64,000 nucleotides of DNA from Edaphochlamys debaryana (taxonomy: Eukaryota; Chlorophyta; Chlorophyceae; Chlamydomonadales), in NCBI GenBank assembly GCA_016858145.1, contig JAEHOE010000053.1, forward strand, positions 620,001 through 684,000, in the 5' to 3' direction. Below, piece after piece: positions 46,094-59,912 of the stretch. The notes below the pieces were generated by a model. That model was not told the origin of the DNA and did no database searches. It saw only the letters and a list, made by a program, of their open reading frames with translations. The position numbers and the translations under genes are program-made. How positions within the stretch are numbered: the stretch's first letter is position 1; every line of letters starts with the position of its first letter.

Positions 46094-47075
46094 AGTAGCG
46101 GAGCGCAACGGAAGGCAGAGGACTGGGCCGTGGAACCGGGGCACCACTTGAGATGTCCTGAGACCAGAAGAGGGCCGGGGGTGCGGGGGCGGGGGGGGGA
46201 GGTGCTGGCTCCGCACAGCACGACTAGACGAGGCGTGCCATTGGAGAGGCTGTTGCGAGGAACACGCACACGGGGACTGCCGCTGCGGTGCATTACGGTC
46301 CAGCGAGGGAGGGCGCTGACCCACGTTTGGAGTTCACACTGCTGAACGGGGAAGGCAGGTTGGCAAACTTGTCGTGTTGAACAGCATGGAAGGGGTCCGC
46401 CCACTTTGCGCGGGGATTGTGTCCAGGCGTAACCAACACGAAGTGGCTGCCAGCACTAGGAGACGTTCGACGGGAATGCTGACACCTGTCGGAGTGCGGC
46501 TGCGCTGACAGAGACATGCTCAGGGGTGTGTAAGGGAGACGTTGAGACGATGCCCACAGGGTGTGGCTCTCGGGTTGTAAGTTGCCGCCGGCCCGCCGCC
46601 GCCCGCCGGCTCAGTACCGCTTACAGGGCTGGGCACTACGCCACCCAGCTGTATAATGGCATATCTGGACAGAAGGGGGGGGGGCAGCAAGGGGGGGTCG
46701 GGGACTGCGGATGTGGCGGATGGCGCCTCACCAAGCACGTGTGGACATGTCGGCGCAGGCAGCACCGCCGTCGCTTGCTGCTTCAAACAAGCTGCCTCAC
46801 ATAGACACACACAAAGACCATCTCTCGGGTTCCAGGGCTCAACGCGGCGAGCAGAACTCCCAATTTGTGCGACAGCTGGACGAGCTGGTTCAAACTCGGC
46901 GCAAATCCAGCAGGTTGCGCGAGCCTCGCTTGAGGACCATACATACAGCAGCTCGCCCCACTGCACTATAGGGTTTGCATATCTAGCGTGGGGCTGGGTA
47001 GCTGAGCGAGCATATGAGCGAGCCACATTGAGAAGCTTCAAGGGCAACAGCCCGGCTTACTCGTGATCACAAGCC
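46094..47075. other. Intergenic region before the MOR1-like gene
   Basis: Contains the 3' UTR of the small secreted gene (TGTAA at 46576-46580) and the promoter of the MOR1-like gene. No other gene or clear TATA box was seen. Confidence 0.45.
46576..46580 (+). terminator. TGTAA poly(A) signal after the small secreted gene
   Basis: TGTAA lies 483 nt after the stop codon and before the MOR1-like promoter. Confidence 0.4.
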
Positions 47076-50000
47076 ATGGCTGACGACAAAGACGTTCGTG
47101 AGCTCGCTGAGGCGAAGAAGCTCCCGCTTGTAGACCGCATCGCACACACGAACTGGAAGGCGAGGGTGGCAGCCTACGAGGACATTTCTGTGGCGTGCAA
47201 AGAGATATACGACGATGCGGACCCGCGACTCAGCGAGTATGGTGCGTTGGGAGCTGGGCGGGCCCTGCCAGGACGCCGGAGCAACTTCCTTTCCATCGCC
47301 CGCTGCAGCTCCGCTCTTCAACAAGGCGGTCGCGGAGCCCAACGCTGCGGCCGTGGATAAGGCGCTGGACGCGCTACAGGCGTTTCTGGGGAAAGCGACC
47401 GAGCAACACGCGAGCAGGTACTTGACAGCGGGGGTCCATCCCCCAGCGGCCACGCAGCCGCTAAGGGGCCGTGGCGCAGCCAAGGGCAGACCCGGCGCCC
47501 TGCCCTCAGTTCTTACGGTCCGTGGCCTTGGAGCGTGACTGGTTGGGGTACTCGCACGCGCAGGATATGCGAGCGGACATGCGCCACCATGGTGACCAAG
47601 TGCTTGAGTGCCAGGACCAGCACGGTGCAGAGGGTGATGGAGGCCATGCTCCTGTTCATCGAGCTGGAGCAGGCGGAGAAGGTCACGGTGAGTACACTAT
47701 GCTCACAGGGCTTGGGTTAGAAGACTGGGTTTGCACAATGACGACGGGTCAGACAAGCGGGGGGCCGCATCCGCCCAAGCCCGGATGGCTTTGGCGTCTC
47801 CGGCGGCTGCAAACATGGGTCCACTGGACAGGGGGCAGCAGATGGGACCCCTCGCCCATGTGGGTCGGATCTCCAAGCCATAGCGGCATGGCCTGAGGCG
47901 TTGCTTCCGGCCATGGGCCCCTGCAGGAGGCCCTCCTCACGGGCCTGGGCAACAAGAACCCGAAGGTGGTGCTCATGGCTCTGGAGCTGCTCTTCCACGC
48001 GCTTAAGTAAGGCGCCTGGACCCAAGCCCCGGGTTTTAGGCTGCGTGGGTTGCGGCAGAGGCACAGAGATAATGGTGGTCGGCGTGGTGGCCGGGCTTCC
48101 TCCTCGAGACTGCGTTGAACGCCTGCAAGCCTTGGGTTGATAGGGGACCACCATCCGGGGGTAACATGCTAACTGGGTCCAGCCCTGACAGCTCTCTGTT
48201 GGTGCTGCTCTGCCTGCAGCCTGTTTGGGCACCGCGTGGTGGTGCCCCAGCCCATCATCAAGGCCCTGCCAGCGCTGTTCGAGGTCAAGGACAACAAGGC
48301 GCGCGACAAGGTCAAGGAGATTGTGGTACGTCTCTTGCAGCAGCGCCTTCTCACTTGTTACCCTTGCTCCCCGTTGCGGCCGTCTCGTCCCTTGTGTCCA
48401 GGCACTCTGTCCCAGCTCACCAGCTGCTCTTCTACGCCCCGCCCCTAGGTGGAGCTGGCGCGCTGGCTGGGCCCGGACACGGTGCGCACGCTCATGTTTG
48501 ACAAGATGCGCGATGCCATGAAGGCGGACATCAACACCGCCATGGAGGGCCTGGAGCCGGCGCCGCGCCAGCCCCCGCGCCTCACGCGCAAGCAGCAGGC
48601 CAAGCTGGCGGAGGCCCGGGAGCAGCCGGGGACCGCAATGGACGTGGACCCGGTGGAGGGCGTCAAAGCTGCTGTCGTGGAGGAGGAGCGGCCGCCGGAG
48701 GTGAGCGGCTAGCTAGTAGGAGCCTGGGTCTACCACGCGTTGGGCACGGGGCTTGGAAGCATCTGCGCGCTCTTTCTTAGGTCCCGAAGAAGCGCATGTG
48801 CTGCCCGCCTTCAGCACCTGCCCTCACACGCCCTCCGCTTTGGTCCACCCAAGGCCGACCCGTACGACTTCTGCGAGCCCAAGAAGGTGCTCCCGGAGCT
48901 CAAGTCGGATAACTTCTGGGCCAAGCTGGAGGAGAAGAAGTGGACGGAGCGGCGCGACGCGCTGCTGCTGCTGAAGGGCCTGGCCGACACGCCCCGCATC
49001 GCTGGGGGGGACTTCGGGGACGTCATGCGCGAGCTGCGCAAGGTTGGGCGGCCAAGGAGGCCAACGGGGGCAGTGGGGGAGGATGAATAGACGAGACAGC
49101 AGGTGCACAGCATGCCTGGGGGCTTTTGGAGCCGCACCGTCAGCAACCTCGGGCGCCATAGCCATCTGGGTCGGCTTTCGGTCATCGCGGCTGCTGCGTT
49201 ACCGCTAGACTGTGTAGGTGTCGCCGCTTCTCTGCCCAGGCCCTTGAGCTGCAACCGACTGCGCGCATCAAGCATCTTACCTCCACCCGTGCTCGGGGCC
49301 CCCTATCCCCGCCCCGCAGCTGATCAGCAAGGACAGCAACGTCGTGGTGGTGGCAGAGTCCATCAACTGCGCGGGCCTGCTGGCCAAGGGCCTGCGCAAG
49401 GAGTTTTCCTCCTGGGCCAAGAACATGGCGGGGCTGCTGTTCGAGAAGCTGAAGGCACGTGGGGGCATGCTAACTGTTGGGCTGGGCTGAAAAGCTCTGG
49501 GCTCGGGGGGCCTTGGCAGGGGGAAGCATAGCCGGCTGCGCCTGTCAGCCGTCGCATTGGGGACAGAATGTCAAATGTCTGAGCATAGTTCCTACCGAGC
49601 TGGGCCTGGCGCTAAGGATTACCGCGGCTGTCACCCCTCATTCCGCAGGAGAAGAACACCAACGTGGGCATCGCGGTGAACACGGCGCTGTCGTACATGC
49701 ACAAGTACTGCTGGCAGCTGCTGGACATCGTGGAGGACCTCACGGGTGGGTTACGGGGCCCTTGAGGCGAGGGGGGCGGGGCTCCCCCTTGCGTTGTATA
49801 GACTTAATCTGCCCATGCCCTCTAACCGGCTTCTGCACCTGAGACCGGTGGGCTGGGTGGCCCTCTGCGTTGCAGAGGCCATGGGCCACGCCAACCCCAA
49901 GGTGAAGGAGGACACGTACAAGTGGCTGGGCGAGGCCGTCAAGACGGTGAGAGAGACGTGTCACAGACGCTAGGCGGCGTAGCAATCCCGCACCGCATGT

Positions 50001-53000
50001 ACCCTGGGTCTTGGCCAGACCCTATAAACTGTGCGGCGTGGCTTATGCCTTGTGGCGCAAGACTGGATTGCCTTGACTCTTCTGCATGCCCCCGCGCCGC
50101 CGCCATGGCGAGACCTAGTGCACTCCAAACTCTTATCCTGTTGCTTTGCCGCTGACGGGATTCCCTGTGCGGCGTTGAACAGGAGTCGAAGCCCAACCTG
50201 AAGCAGCTGGTGGCGCCGCTGATGGGGGCAGCGGCCAAGGGCGCGGAGGAGGCCACGCCCGCCCTGCGCGAGGCGGCCCTGACCTTCATGGCCAACTTCA
50301 CCGTGCGGGTGAGGCCCACATGTTGCGGGCTGGCCGGGGTTGGAGGAGGGGCATGTTGACCCCTCAGCGGTACAGTGGTGCGGGGCACCTGCCGGCTGCG
50401 GGCGTTTGTGAGCTCTACCCAGCGTTTACATGCTCTATGACACCCCTGTGCCTGATCTGTGTGCAGTTCGGCAACACGGCTATCCTGGAGAAGTTCGGCG
50501 CCAAGCTGGACGACGCGCGCAAGAAGAAGCTGCAGGTGCGCGGCCCCCCCATAGCGTGCGGATGCACATGTGCTGTTCGCACACTCAGCGGGGTTCCTGG
50601 TGTCATGCCGTGTCACCGGATGAATTCATATGGCCTCGCGTTTCGTGTTCCATGCAGGAAATGGTGGCGGAGGCCATGGGAGGAGGCGGTGCCGCTGCCG
50701 CGCCGGCGCCCGCTGCTGCGGCCGGGCCCGGGTCGGCCCTGCCACCGGTAAGAGGCGCTGCCCACGCTAACCGGGCTAGGCTCTCGACAATGCGCACTAG
50801 CTTGCCAGCCTGAGTTGCGCCAGCCACGAGTGGACAACAGACACAACCTGACAACGTCCGAAATCTCTCCATGCCCGCAGCCCTCTCGCTCGCCGGCGCC
50901 GGTTCTGTCGAAGGGTTCGCGCCTAAACACGGCACGGCCTGCCACCGCCATGAAGTCGTCCAGCGCCGCCCCTCTGGCCTCCGTCAACAGCGGCTCGGCA
51001 GCTGGTGGCGGCGCCAAGAAGGCTGCAGGAGGCGGGGACGGGGACGACGAGGCCAGCCTGAGCGGGGGCACTCTAAACAAGGACCAGGCGGTGGCGGCCC
51101 TATCGGAGCTGATGGGCGAGTCCACCGTCACGGAGCTGCAGGACGAGCAGTGGAAGGTGGGCACGGCGGCATCAAGCGACATAGCTGAGACGGGCGTCTG
51201 TGCAGCTGTGTGGTGCCGACCGTGACGACGGGGTCCTTACAACCCGGGTCTCCGTCCTGCAGGTCCGCCTGGACGCCATGGAGAAGGTGGTGGCCCGCGT
51301 AGGCGAGGGCGACACCGCGGCCAGCAGCGGCAGCATGCTGGTGCAGGCCATGTCGCACGTGCCCGGCTGGGGCGAGAAGAACTTCCAGGTGAGCGGGCGT
51401 TCCATGGGGGACAGGGCGAGTCAGGGGCGGTAAGGCGTTCCTTCGTTCCAAGCACTGACTGGCTTGCCACATGGGCTGCCACACCTGCAGGTCATGGCCA
51501 AGCAGTTCGAGGTGCTGCGCGCGGTGGCCGCCGGCTGCCACACCTTCAGCAAGCGGGACGCCTTCAACTGCATCAACGGCGTCATCGACAAGGTGGGTCC
51601 CAGTGCTTCCACCTTGCGCGTTGCGCCAGTAGCCCCCTCCTTGCCCCGAGCCCCTGAGCGCCCAGCTTCCGCTGACCTGACGGTCCCTTCCCTGACCCTC
51701 ACCTTTAGGTGGCGGACCTGAAGCTCAAGCAGCCCAGCTTCGACACGCTCACCAGCGTGGCCGAGGCGGTGGGCCCCCAGTTCGTCATGACGCAGCTGCA
51801 CAAGAAGGCGGCCTCGCACAAGAACCCCAAGGTGCAGTCGGAGACCATCAACTGGATCGGCCGCGCCATCACCGAGTTTGGGCTGGCGGGCTGCGACGTC
51901 AAGCAGCTGCTGGACTGGGCCAAGGAGGACCTGGGCTCCGCCAACGCGGGCGTGCGCAACGCAGCCATCCAGATGCTGGGCGTCATGTACCGGTGAGGCC
52001 AGGCGGGGGCTCAGGCCAGGGTTTCCAGGACAGACTGCGGCCGCGGGGTGGCGGGTAGCGTGTTTGGACTCAGCAAAGGAAATCGGCGTGGGAGAGCCTG
52101 GGCTGTAACGCTGCGCCCTCGCCTTCTGTCCGCAGGTTCCTGGGCCCGGCCTTGGGCGACATGATCCGGGCCGACGTCAAGCCGGCGCTCATGACCGCCA
52201 TCGACGGCGAGTTCGCCAAGAACGAGGGCCTAGGCAAGCCGCAGCCCACGCGCTTCTCGCGCGCCGCAACCGCCGCCAAGCCTGGCGCCGCGGGCGGCAA
52301 GTCTGGCGCCAAGACCGGCGGCAAGGCGGGTGCGGCGGCTGCTGCTGGCGGCGGCGGTGGAGGCGGCGGGGGCTTCGACGCTGACGACCTGCTGCCCCGC
52401 ACCGACATCAGCGGCCTCATCACGTCGGAGCTGGTCACGCAGCTGTCCAGCGCCAACTGGAAGGAGCGCAAGGCCGGTCTCGACGCCATCGAGACCATCC
52501 TCACGCAGGCCGGAAACCGCATCCAGCCGCAGGTGTGTGCAAGCTCCGAGGCAGCATCTGCACTCCCGCCACGGCTGTCTCCTGGGGGGTGCCGACTTCA
52601 GAGCTTGCGAGGCCTTCAACGCAATGTGTTCTCTCACTCCTTCCTTAACGCAGACGGGCGAACTGCTGCCGGAGCTGAAGAAGCGTATGACAGACTCCAA
52701 CAAGAACCTCACCACGCAGGTGGGCATGGCTGCCTTGCAGGATCCCTAGCAGCCTCCGCGAAGTCTTCTGCCATGCCATGCCGTCACCCCTCCTCCCCGT
52801 CCCCGCTCCTCTCAGGCGCTGACGGTGCTCGGGCGCATCGCCAAGGCCATGGGCAAGTCCATCGACCGCAACGCCAAGCCGCTGCTGGCCCCCGCCGTAA
52901 AGAACATCACCGACCAGAAGCAGACGGTGAGGTCAAGCTGGGGGCACGCTTTGCATGCTGTGGACTGCTGAGTGCTGAGCGCTGCAGCGATGCCGAGCGC

Positions 53001-56000
53001 CCTACCGCTCCTCTGACCCGCCGCCCCGGTTCCCAATCCAACGGTGCCCGTGCCGCAGGTCCGCTCGGCGGTGACGGAGATGCTGGACGCCTGGGTGGGC
53101 GTCACCAGCGCCGGCAGCGTCATGCCGGAGGTGCTCGAGGTGCGGTAATGGCTTGCGCCTGCCTCGAGCGTGCCGCACCTCCTCCTGTGCGGTGTCCCTT
53201 CACCGACCAGCGCTCAGCACGACACATAGCCTGCCGCTGACCACCCTCTCAACGCCCCGCCTCACCCCTCACAGTTCTACATTAGCGCCAAGATCACGGC
53301 GGACGGCAAGACCGAGACGCTCAAGTGGCTGGCCGCGCTCACCACGGCCGGCAAGGTCGGCGAGAGCGCGGGCGACGCGCTGCGCATGGGCGCGCTGGGC
53401 GCTCTGGACAAGGCAGCGGAGGTCCGCGACGCCGCCAACAAGCTGCTGACGGCGCTGGTCGAGGTGGGCAGGGATCAATCACTTAACGCAACCTCCACTG
53501 GCCGTCCCCAGTCTACCAACTAGCTCTCTCCCTTCTTGCTCTGCCTTCTTTGTCACAGGTGGTGGGCGCTGGCGAGCTGGCCGCAGCCGCCCAGGGCCTG
53601 GAGTCCAAGGACCGCAAGCCCGCGCTGGAGGCCATCGCCAAGGTCACGGGCGGGCCCGTGCCCGTGGCAGCCGCGCCGGTGGCCTCCACCAGTCGCCCCG
53701 CCACTGCCTCTGTGAGTACGGTTGTCACAGTCCGCTTGTAGATTAAACGAGGCCTAACGATTCCTGTGCTGCCAAATCCCCCAGGTCCGCGCCTCGACCA
53801 CCAACCTGCGCGCTTCCACCAGCAGCCTACCCAAGACCTCGTCTGTGCCCGCCAGCCGCCCCGGCACCGCCAAGCCCGGCCTCACCAAGTGCGTTTTTAC
53901 GTTTGGGCCCCCGCTGTGTCCTTGCAGAACTCACTCCAGCCGCCATCGCGCTTTCTGCCCTGCAGGTCGGCTGCTGCCGCCGCCGCAGCTGCTGCGGCCG
54001 AGGGCGAGTCGCTCTTCTACCCGGACAACAAGAAGGACGACCGCGCTAAGAAGGTGAGGGCACAGCAAGGAGGGCACTACTTGAGCCTGCTTTCTTCACT
54101 TGCCCCGTCCTAAGGATGCACTCTCCATGCTCCAAACACCCCTTGTGCCTGCCCACGTCCAGGGCCGCTTCAAGCCCGCCAAGCTGCAGATCATGCCGGA
54201 CGAGGCGCAGACGCTGGAGGCCGAGTTCACGTCGCTGCTCAACCCCACGCTCAAGGCCGCCATGTTCAACAAGGTGAGCCGCCCGCCCGCCCTCCCCTAT
54301 CTGCAATTCCTCCCGCTAGCCCTGCGCTCACCCGCCCACGCTGCCGTACCCCACCTCGCCCTCCGCTTGCCTTGCCGCCCCCAGGACTTCAAGAAGCACT
54401 GCGAGGCCGCCGATGCGGTCACCCGCGCGCTGCCCAACACGTACGACGACGTCATCGCCGTGGTGGACCTCCTGTTCCGGTAAGGCGGCTTGGGCGAGCT
54501 GAGGCAGTGTAGGGGCACCAGTCAGCACCACAGCCGCGCCTCGGGTTCCTGCGGAAGCCCTCTTCAGGATCCCACTGTCTCCTGCGGTGTTGCGTCCTTC
54601 AAACCCAGCCCCGTGCCCTCACGCAGATGGGCCACGCTGCGCATCCTCGAGTCCAACACCGCCTCGCTGGTCAAGGTGCTCGAGATGCTCAAGCTGCTCC
54701 TGGAGATGATGATCGACCGCGGCTACAGGTACGGGCGGCGAATGGGCGCACGGAGGTGCAAGGGTTCCAGCATCAGCGGCCCCGTGCCAACCTGATGGCG
54801 TGTTACCAGTTGCCAATGCCTTTCCGGTCCCTCAAGTACCGCCTGCCTTCTGTCCGTGCCCTGCTAGGATGTCCGAGTACGAGACCAAGCTCATCGTGCC
54901 CGCCCTGGTGGAGAAGGCTGGCCACAACCAGGACAAGCTCAAGGTGAAGCAGTGCTCTGCCCTGTTGACCTGCTGAGGGCTGTCCACTGATGGACTAACC
55001 GTTTGTCCTGCCGCCCACCCGCCAGGCGGAGCACCGCGAGCTGCTCAAGCGCCTGGCACAGGTGTACCCGCCCGTCAAGATCCTGGCCTACGTCAAGGTA
55101 CGAAGCCTGCGCTGTTCTCGCCGTTCAAGCAGCACTGCCTGGTCTCGTTTCTCAGGGCGGGCCTCCAGGATACATGCTGTGCCGTTGACGCTTGCTTTCT
55201 CCGAACTCTTGATGCCTATTGGGTGCTGTTAAAGCTTGCTTCCTTTCATCTCTTCTTCCGCAGGATGGCCTGGAGTCCAAGAACAGCAAGACCCGCGTGG
55301 TGTGCCTGGACGAGGTGGCGGCCATCGTGGATCGGGCGGGGCCGTCCGTGTACCGGCACCCGCCCGCGGCCGCCAGCACGAGCGGCCGCCCCGGCACCGC
55401 CGCGGGCGCCGAGGCGGGCGTCATGGCGGCCGTGGCCAAGCTGGTCACGGAGAGGGACACGGCGGTGCGCGCCGCCTGCCTGGCCGTCATGGAGGTGATC
55501 TACTGCATCGAGGGGCAAGGTGAGCGCCTGAACCATACGTTCTCTAGCTTGTCCCAAGCAGCCGGCAGACCCATACCAGTTAAGGGATAGGGCTTCGTCA
55601 ATGGGCACCGAGGCTTAATCTTGACTGTCTTGCCCTGCCGCGCCCCCTCCAGCTGTGTGGGACTACCTGGGCCGCCTGACGGACCAGCAGAAGTCGCTGA
55701 TCGAGGAGCGCATTAAGGCCGCCGGGAACCGCCTGGCGCGCGCGGGCCTGGCGCCCGGCTACAAGGCCGCCGAGTACGGCCTGCCCGTGCAGGTGCGTGG
55801 CAGGGTAGGGTTGCGAGCTCTACCTACGCAGCCCGCCTAGCAAATCAAGCATCCAGTAAGTCAAGGCAAGCCCTTCTGCCTCACGCATTTGTGCTGTACC
55901 CGGTTGCGACCGCAGGAGGATGTCCCGGTGCTGCCGGCGTCCACCACGCCGCGCCGGCCGGCGTCCCCACTGCGGCGCTCGGGCATTGGCATGGGCGCAG

Positions 56001-59000
56001 GCATGTCCGCCTCGCCGGCCGCTCCCCGCGCCGGCGCCGGCATTCTGGACTCAAGCATGGCGGCGCGCAGCGCGGCGCTTCCGCCGGCCATGGCCGAGAG
56101 CCCCGTACGGCAGGTGGCGGCGCCGCCGCCCCTGGCCATCAGCAACGCGTATGACATGCAGCGCATCAGCTCGCCCATGATGATGGAGCGGTTCGGCTCG
56201 GGCGCGCTCAACGTGTCCGCCTCCTTTGCCGGCGGCTCTGCGTTCCTCACGGTCCTTGAGGTGAGCGCAAGACGGTGTCCAAGGGCAAGCATGGCTCTAC
56301 GCTTGCGCCCTCCCTGCCCTCCTATTGAGTGGAAGGCAGCACTTGGTTGTAAGGCCCTGCTCGTTGTGGTTGTGCTCATTCCTTCTCTCTGTATCCATTT
56401 CAATGTGTCTTTCCAGGGCCCGGACGACAACGCAACCAACAACAACTGGGTCATCATGCACGACGTCCTGCAGGGTGGGTGGGGGGCTGCCGGTCGCCTG
56501 ACATTTGCTGTGGCTTGCAAGACGAGGTTTCTTGAGGCGCACACGCACACGATGACCCGTTCCCCCCGTTGTCCCTCCCTCCCGCGCCCAGGCGACGAGT
56601 GGGGCCCCGCGGTGCAGGCCATGAAGCTGCTGTGCTACAGCTACATGGAGCTGGACAAGCAGGGCGGCTACCTGCGCGGCCTGCTGCTGGACCCGCGCAA
56701 CGTGGACGAGCTGGTCGTGCTGCTGGCGGGGCGCATGGACCTGGTGAGTGCAGAGGGCTTCGTGGGGAGGGCGCACTTGCCCTGCGTGTGGCAGCTGGCT
56801 GGGCAAAGCAGCGGTGGAAAGACGGGAGGCGACGCATTCCTGATCCCAATGATTCCCTGAACCCGTCCCCCACTTCTGCACCCCAGGCCTTCGCCAACGC
56901 GGCCGCCTCGACCATGTGCCTGCCCGACGGCCCCAAGTACGACGCCCGCGCCTGCAAGTACAGCGTCAACGCGCTGATGAACCAGGCCAACGTGCCCGGC
57001 ATCGCCTCGGGCCTGGGCGACACGGCGCTCAAGCAGCTCTTCAGCGCCATGCTCGCCTGCCTCATCGACGCGCGCATGCGCCAGGTGCGGAGCAGTGCTG
57101 CTTAGCAAGGTTGCGCGGGTGAAGGGCTGGAGGCTCGCAGGGTGGGGCCAGAGAGGCCCGGCTGTGTTCATGGCTCGCTCCGCTTAGGGCATTGGTGACT
57201 AAAGCCATGTCTGTCTGTGCTGCCCTCCGCGCCTGCTCCCCAGCTGCCGGACGGTGACGGGCTGCTCAAGGCCGTCAACATGCTCATCATGAAGATGCTC
57301 GAGCACGGCAACAGGTGGGCGGGCCTTTACGCGTCTCTGCCCTTGCCCTTGCCGTGCCTCGTGCGGTCTTCGCTTTCTCCTACCCATTGCAACTTGACTT
57401 CGCATTCCTGCTCCCTTGCCCAGGCCTGGCGTGTTCGGCGCGCTGCTGGCGCTGCTGCGCTCGCCCAACCCTCGCATCTACGAGATGCTGCACCCTGCCA
57501 CGGCGGGCCCCGCGGGCGAGGAGGAGATGCTGGCGCGGTGGAATGACCTGGTGGTCAAGTGCCTCATCAAGATGACCAAGCAGCTGGGCAACCTCATCCC
57601 GGTGAGGATCTCTCCACCCACCGCATCCTCCGTATTGCTGGATGGGCTGTCTGATCTACCTGTCTCGAGGTGCCACCCGCCGGTGATCACCTCTGGCCTC
57701 AAGCCCGTAACTCCTGCCCCTGTGTCTCCCGCCTCTGCCCTCCCAGGGCCTCAACGTGGGCGAGGTGCTGGTGCACATCCACAACTACATGCAGAGCCTG
57801 GGCGCCGACGAGGTCCGCCGCCGCAGCTCGCTGGTGAGCGGGCCCTCTTCACTGTCTTCGTACCGACCACGGCCCTGTAGCCTTTTTCTGCCTTTCCGCT
57901 CTCCTACGGTACTGACCTGCCGCCGCTGCACCGGCAACTCCTCAGGAGGACAAGCCGCTGCGCATGGTTAAGACCATGCTGCACGAGCTGTGCAAGCACC
58001 GGGGGTACGACATCTACGAGGACGTGCGGCAGATGCCGGGTGAGCACGGGGCTGGTCATACGTTCTTGGTTTGGAACTGATCTGCACCAAGGCGCAGCGC
58101 CACAGCGAGGTAGGTGCTCACGCACCCCGTGTCGCCTGCTCTGTTGCCCTCCTCAGGCGTGACGATGCGGCAGGACGACATGGTCATGCTGCCGTACATC
58201 CGCCTCAACCTGGAGACGCTGCAGTTCCCGCGGCCAGCGACCGGCGCGCCCATCCTCTCCGCGCCACCCCACGCCGCCGCGGCGGCTGCCGGCGCCGCGC
58301 TGGTGGCCGCTGCCGCGGCGCCCCGCCCGGCCGCGGCACTCGCCATGGAGGTGCCCTCCACCTCGGCTCCCGCCCCCGTGGTGCCGCGCCTTCGCGGCAT
58401 CCCCGCGGCCGGCACCATCCCCACCGCGTCGAGCATCGCCGGCGCGCCCAAGACCTCCCTCCCCATCGCAGCAGCCTCCACGCCCTCTCAGCCCCAGGTC
58501 CTCGCGCCCCTCTCCACCAACTCCATGCCGGCCCCAGCGCCAGCCGCCAGCCCCAAGCTCGCAGCCCCTGCGGCCGCTGCGGCGCCCGTGGCAGCGTCGG
58601 TGCTGACGGCCCACGCCAGCATCAACCTGGACCCCTCCAGCCGCGAGTTCACGCGGCCCGCGGCGGATGAGCAGGAGGCGCGCAACATCCTGGCCACCAT
58701 CTTCAAGCGCATTGGCGACAAGGCGCAGTCACAGCAGGTGTGTAGGGTTGTACGGTGTACTCCCAGCCTTACCGGTGTGTCCCGGCTTCCCATGCCTCGT
58801 CAACGCGGGCGGAGTCTACGCCCAGTTTCCTAGTCATGTAGCCCCGGCCGCTGAGCCACCCTCCTGCGCCGCCCCGCCCCTCCCCCCAGGCCCTGGTGGA
58901 CCTGCACCACTTCATCGAGGCCAACCCCGGCATCGACGTTCTCAACCAGATGCTCAGCCAGGTGGGGCCTCCCGCCCGATGCCCGGCACGCTGCAAGCCC

Positions 59001-59912
59001 TGCTCGTGCAGCTCGTATGTCCCGCCCCTCACGGCCCGCGCCCAAGCTGCGGTTTGGCGTTGATCTGATTGGCAGCTGCACCAGGGCCGGACTGAGCCTG
59101 TGCCTTTTCCCGCCCACACAGGTGAGCCCCTACTTCAAGACCTACCTGCAGCGCGGCCTGGGCAAGGTCAAGATCCAGATGGAGCACGCCGCCAAGGCGG
59201 CCGCGGCGGCGGCGGCCAGCGAGTCCGGCGCCTCGCCCGGCGGCTCACACGGCCACACCAGCCTGGACGGCGGCGTGGTGGAGCGCTCGCAGCGCACCAC
59301 CAGCAGCTCCTGGGGCACGCCCGACGGGGAAGCCACCGTCGGCACTGGGGCGCCCATGACCGGTGCGTCTTTGGTTGAAGGATTTGCGTTGGCTGCTGGG
59401 CTTGGCAGCGCCTGCGCTGTGTGCCGCCCTGCAGTTGCCTCGCAGACATTCCGCGCAGGCTAGGCATGCTCTCTGTTTCCTTGCACATGGCCCTTTACTC
59501 CTTATCGTGTGTGGCCCTGTCCCTCAGTGGCGGACAAGCTGGCCGCGGCCGAGGCGCAGCCGCACAGCCCCATGTCGCCCGGGCGGCTGCGGGGCGTGGG
59601 CAACCTGGACGACCTGCGCAACCGCATGAACAACCTCAGCGTGAGTGCGGGCCTCGCCTCTGCGCATGCTGCGATTAGCCACTGTATCCAGCTATGTTTT
59701 GTCTGTGTCTGCCGGCTGATGCCTTGCCAAACGATGGTACCGTGCTGAGGCCTGACTGCCGCCCCTGCTTGTCTTTCCCCCCGCAGACTAACCTGAACGA
59801 CTTGCCGCTGCGCACGTCGGCTACGGTGCAGGTCCCGCGGGGCGTGTCGCCGGACCTGCTGGAGCTGCAGGAGCGCATGAAGAAGATCCAGAGCATCGGC
59901 CGGGGCGACTAA
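47076..59912 (+). CDS. MOR1: XMAP215/MOR1-family microtubule polymerase, five TOG domains, ~2265 aa
   Basis: Binds tubulin through TOG domains and speeds microtubule plus-end growth. Forty-five exons join in phase: 47076-47241, 47309-47417, 47564-47687, 47927-48006, 48220-48325, 48449-48700, 48815-49042, 49320-49454, 49649-49745, 49876-49946, 50183-50308, 50467-50535, 50658-50747, 50881-51156, 51263-51388, 51491-51592, 51709-51992, 52136-52532, 52654-52719, 52816-52926, 53059-53139, 53275-53463, 53559-53711, 53785-53888, 53966-54053, 54163-54273, 54385-54479, 54627-54728, 54868-54943, 55026-55097, 55264-55519, 55653-55792, 55916-56260, 56417-56474, 56592-56743, 56887-57084, 57244-57314, 57424-57601, 57747-57833, 57946-58039, 58157-58737, 58890-58961, 59122-59362, 59528-59640, 59787-59912. 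TOG arrays start near residues 1 (HTNWKARVAAYEDI), 290 (KKWTERRDALLLL), 615 (DEQWKVRLDAMEKV), 900 (SANWKERKAGLDAI) and 1225, then the plant-type C-terminal region (NNWVIMHDVLQGDEW; YLQRGLGKVKIQM). Exon 7's start is the least certain. Intron 8 has a GC donor. Confidence 0.93.
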
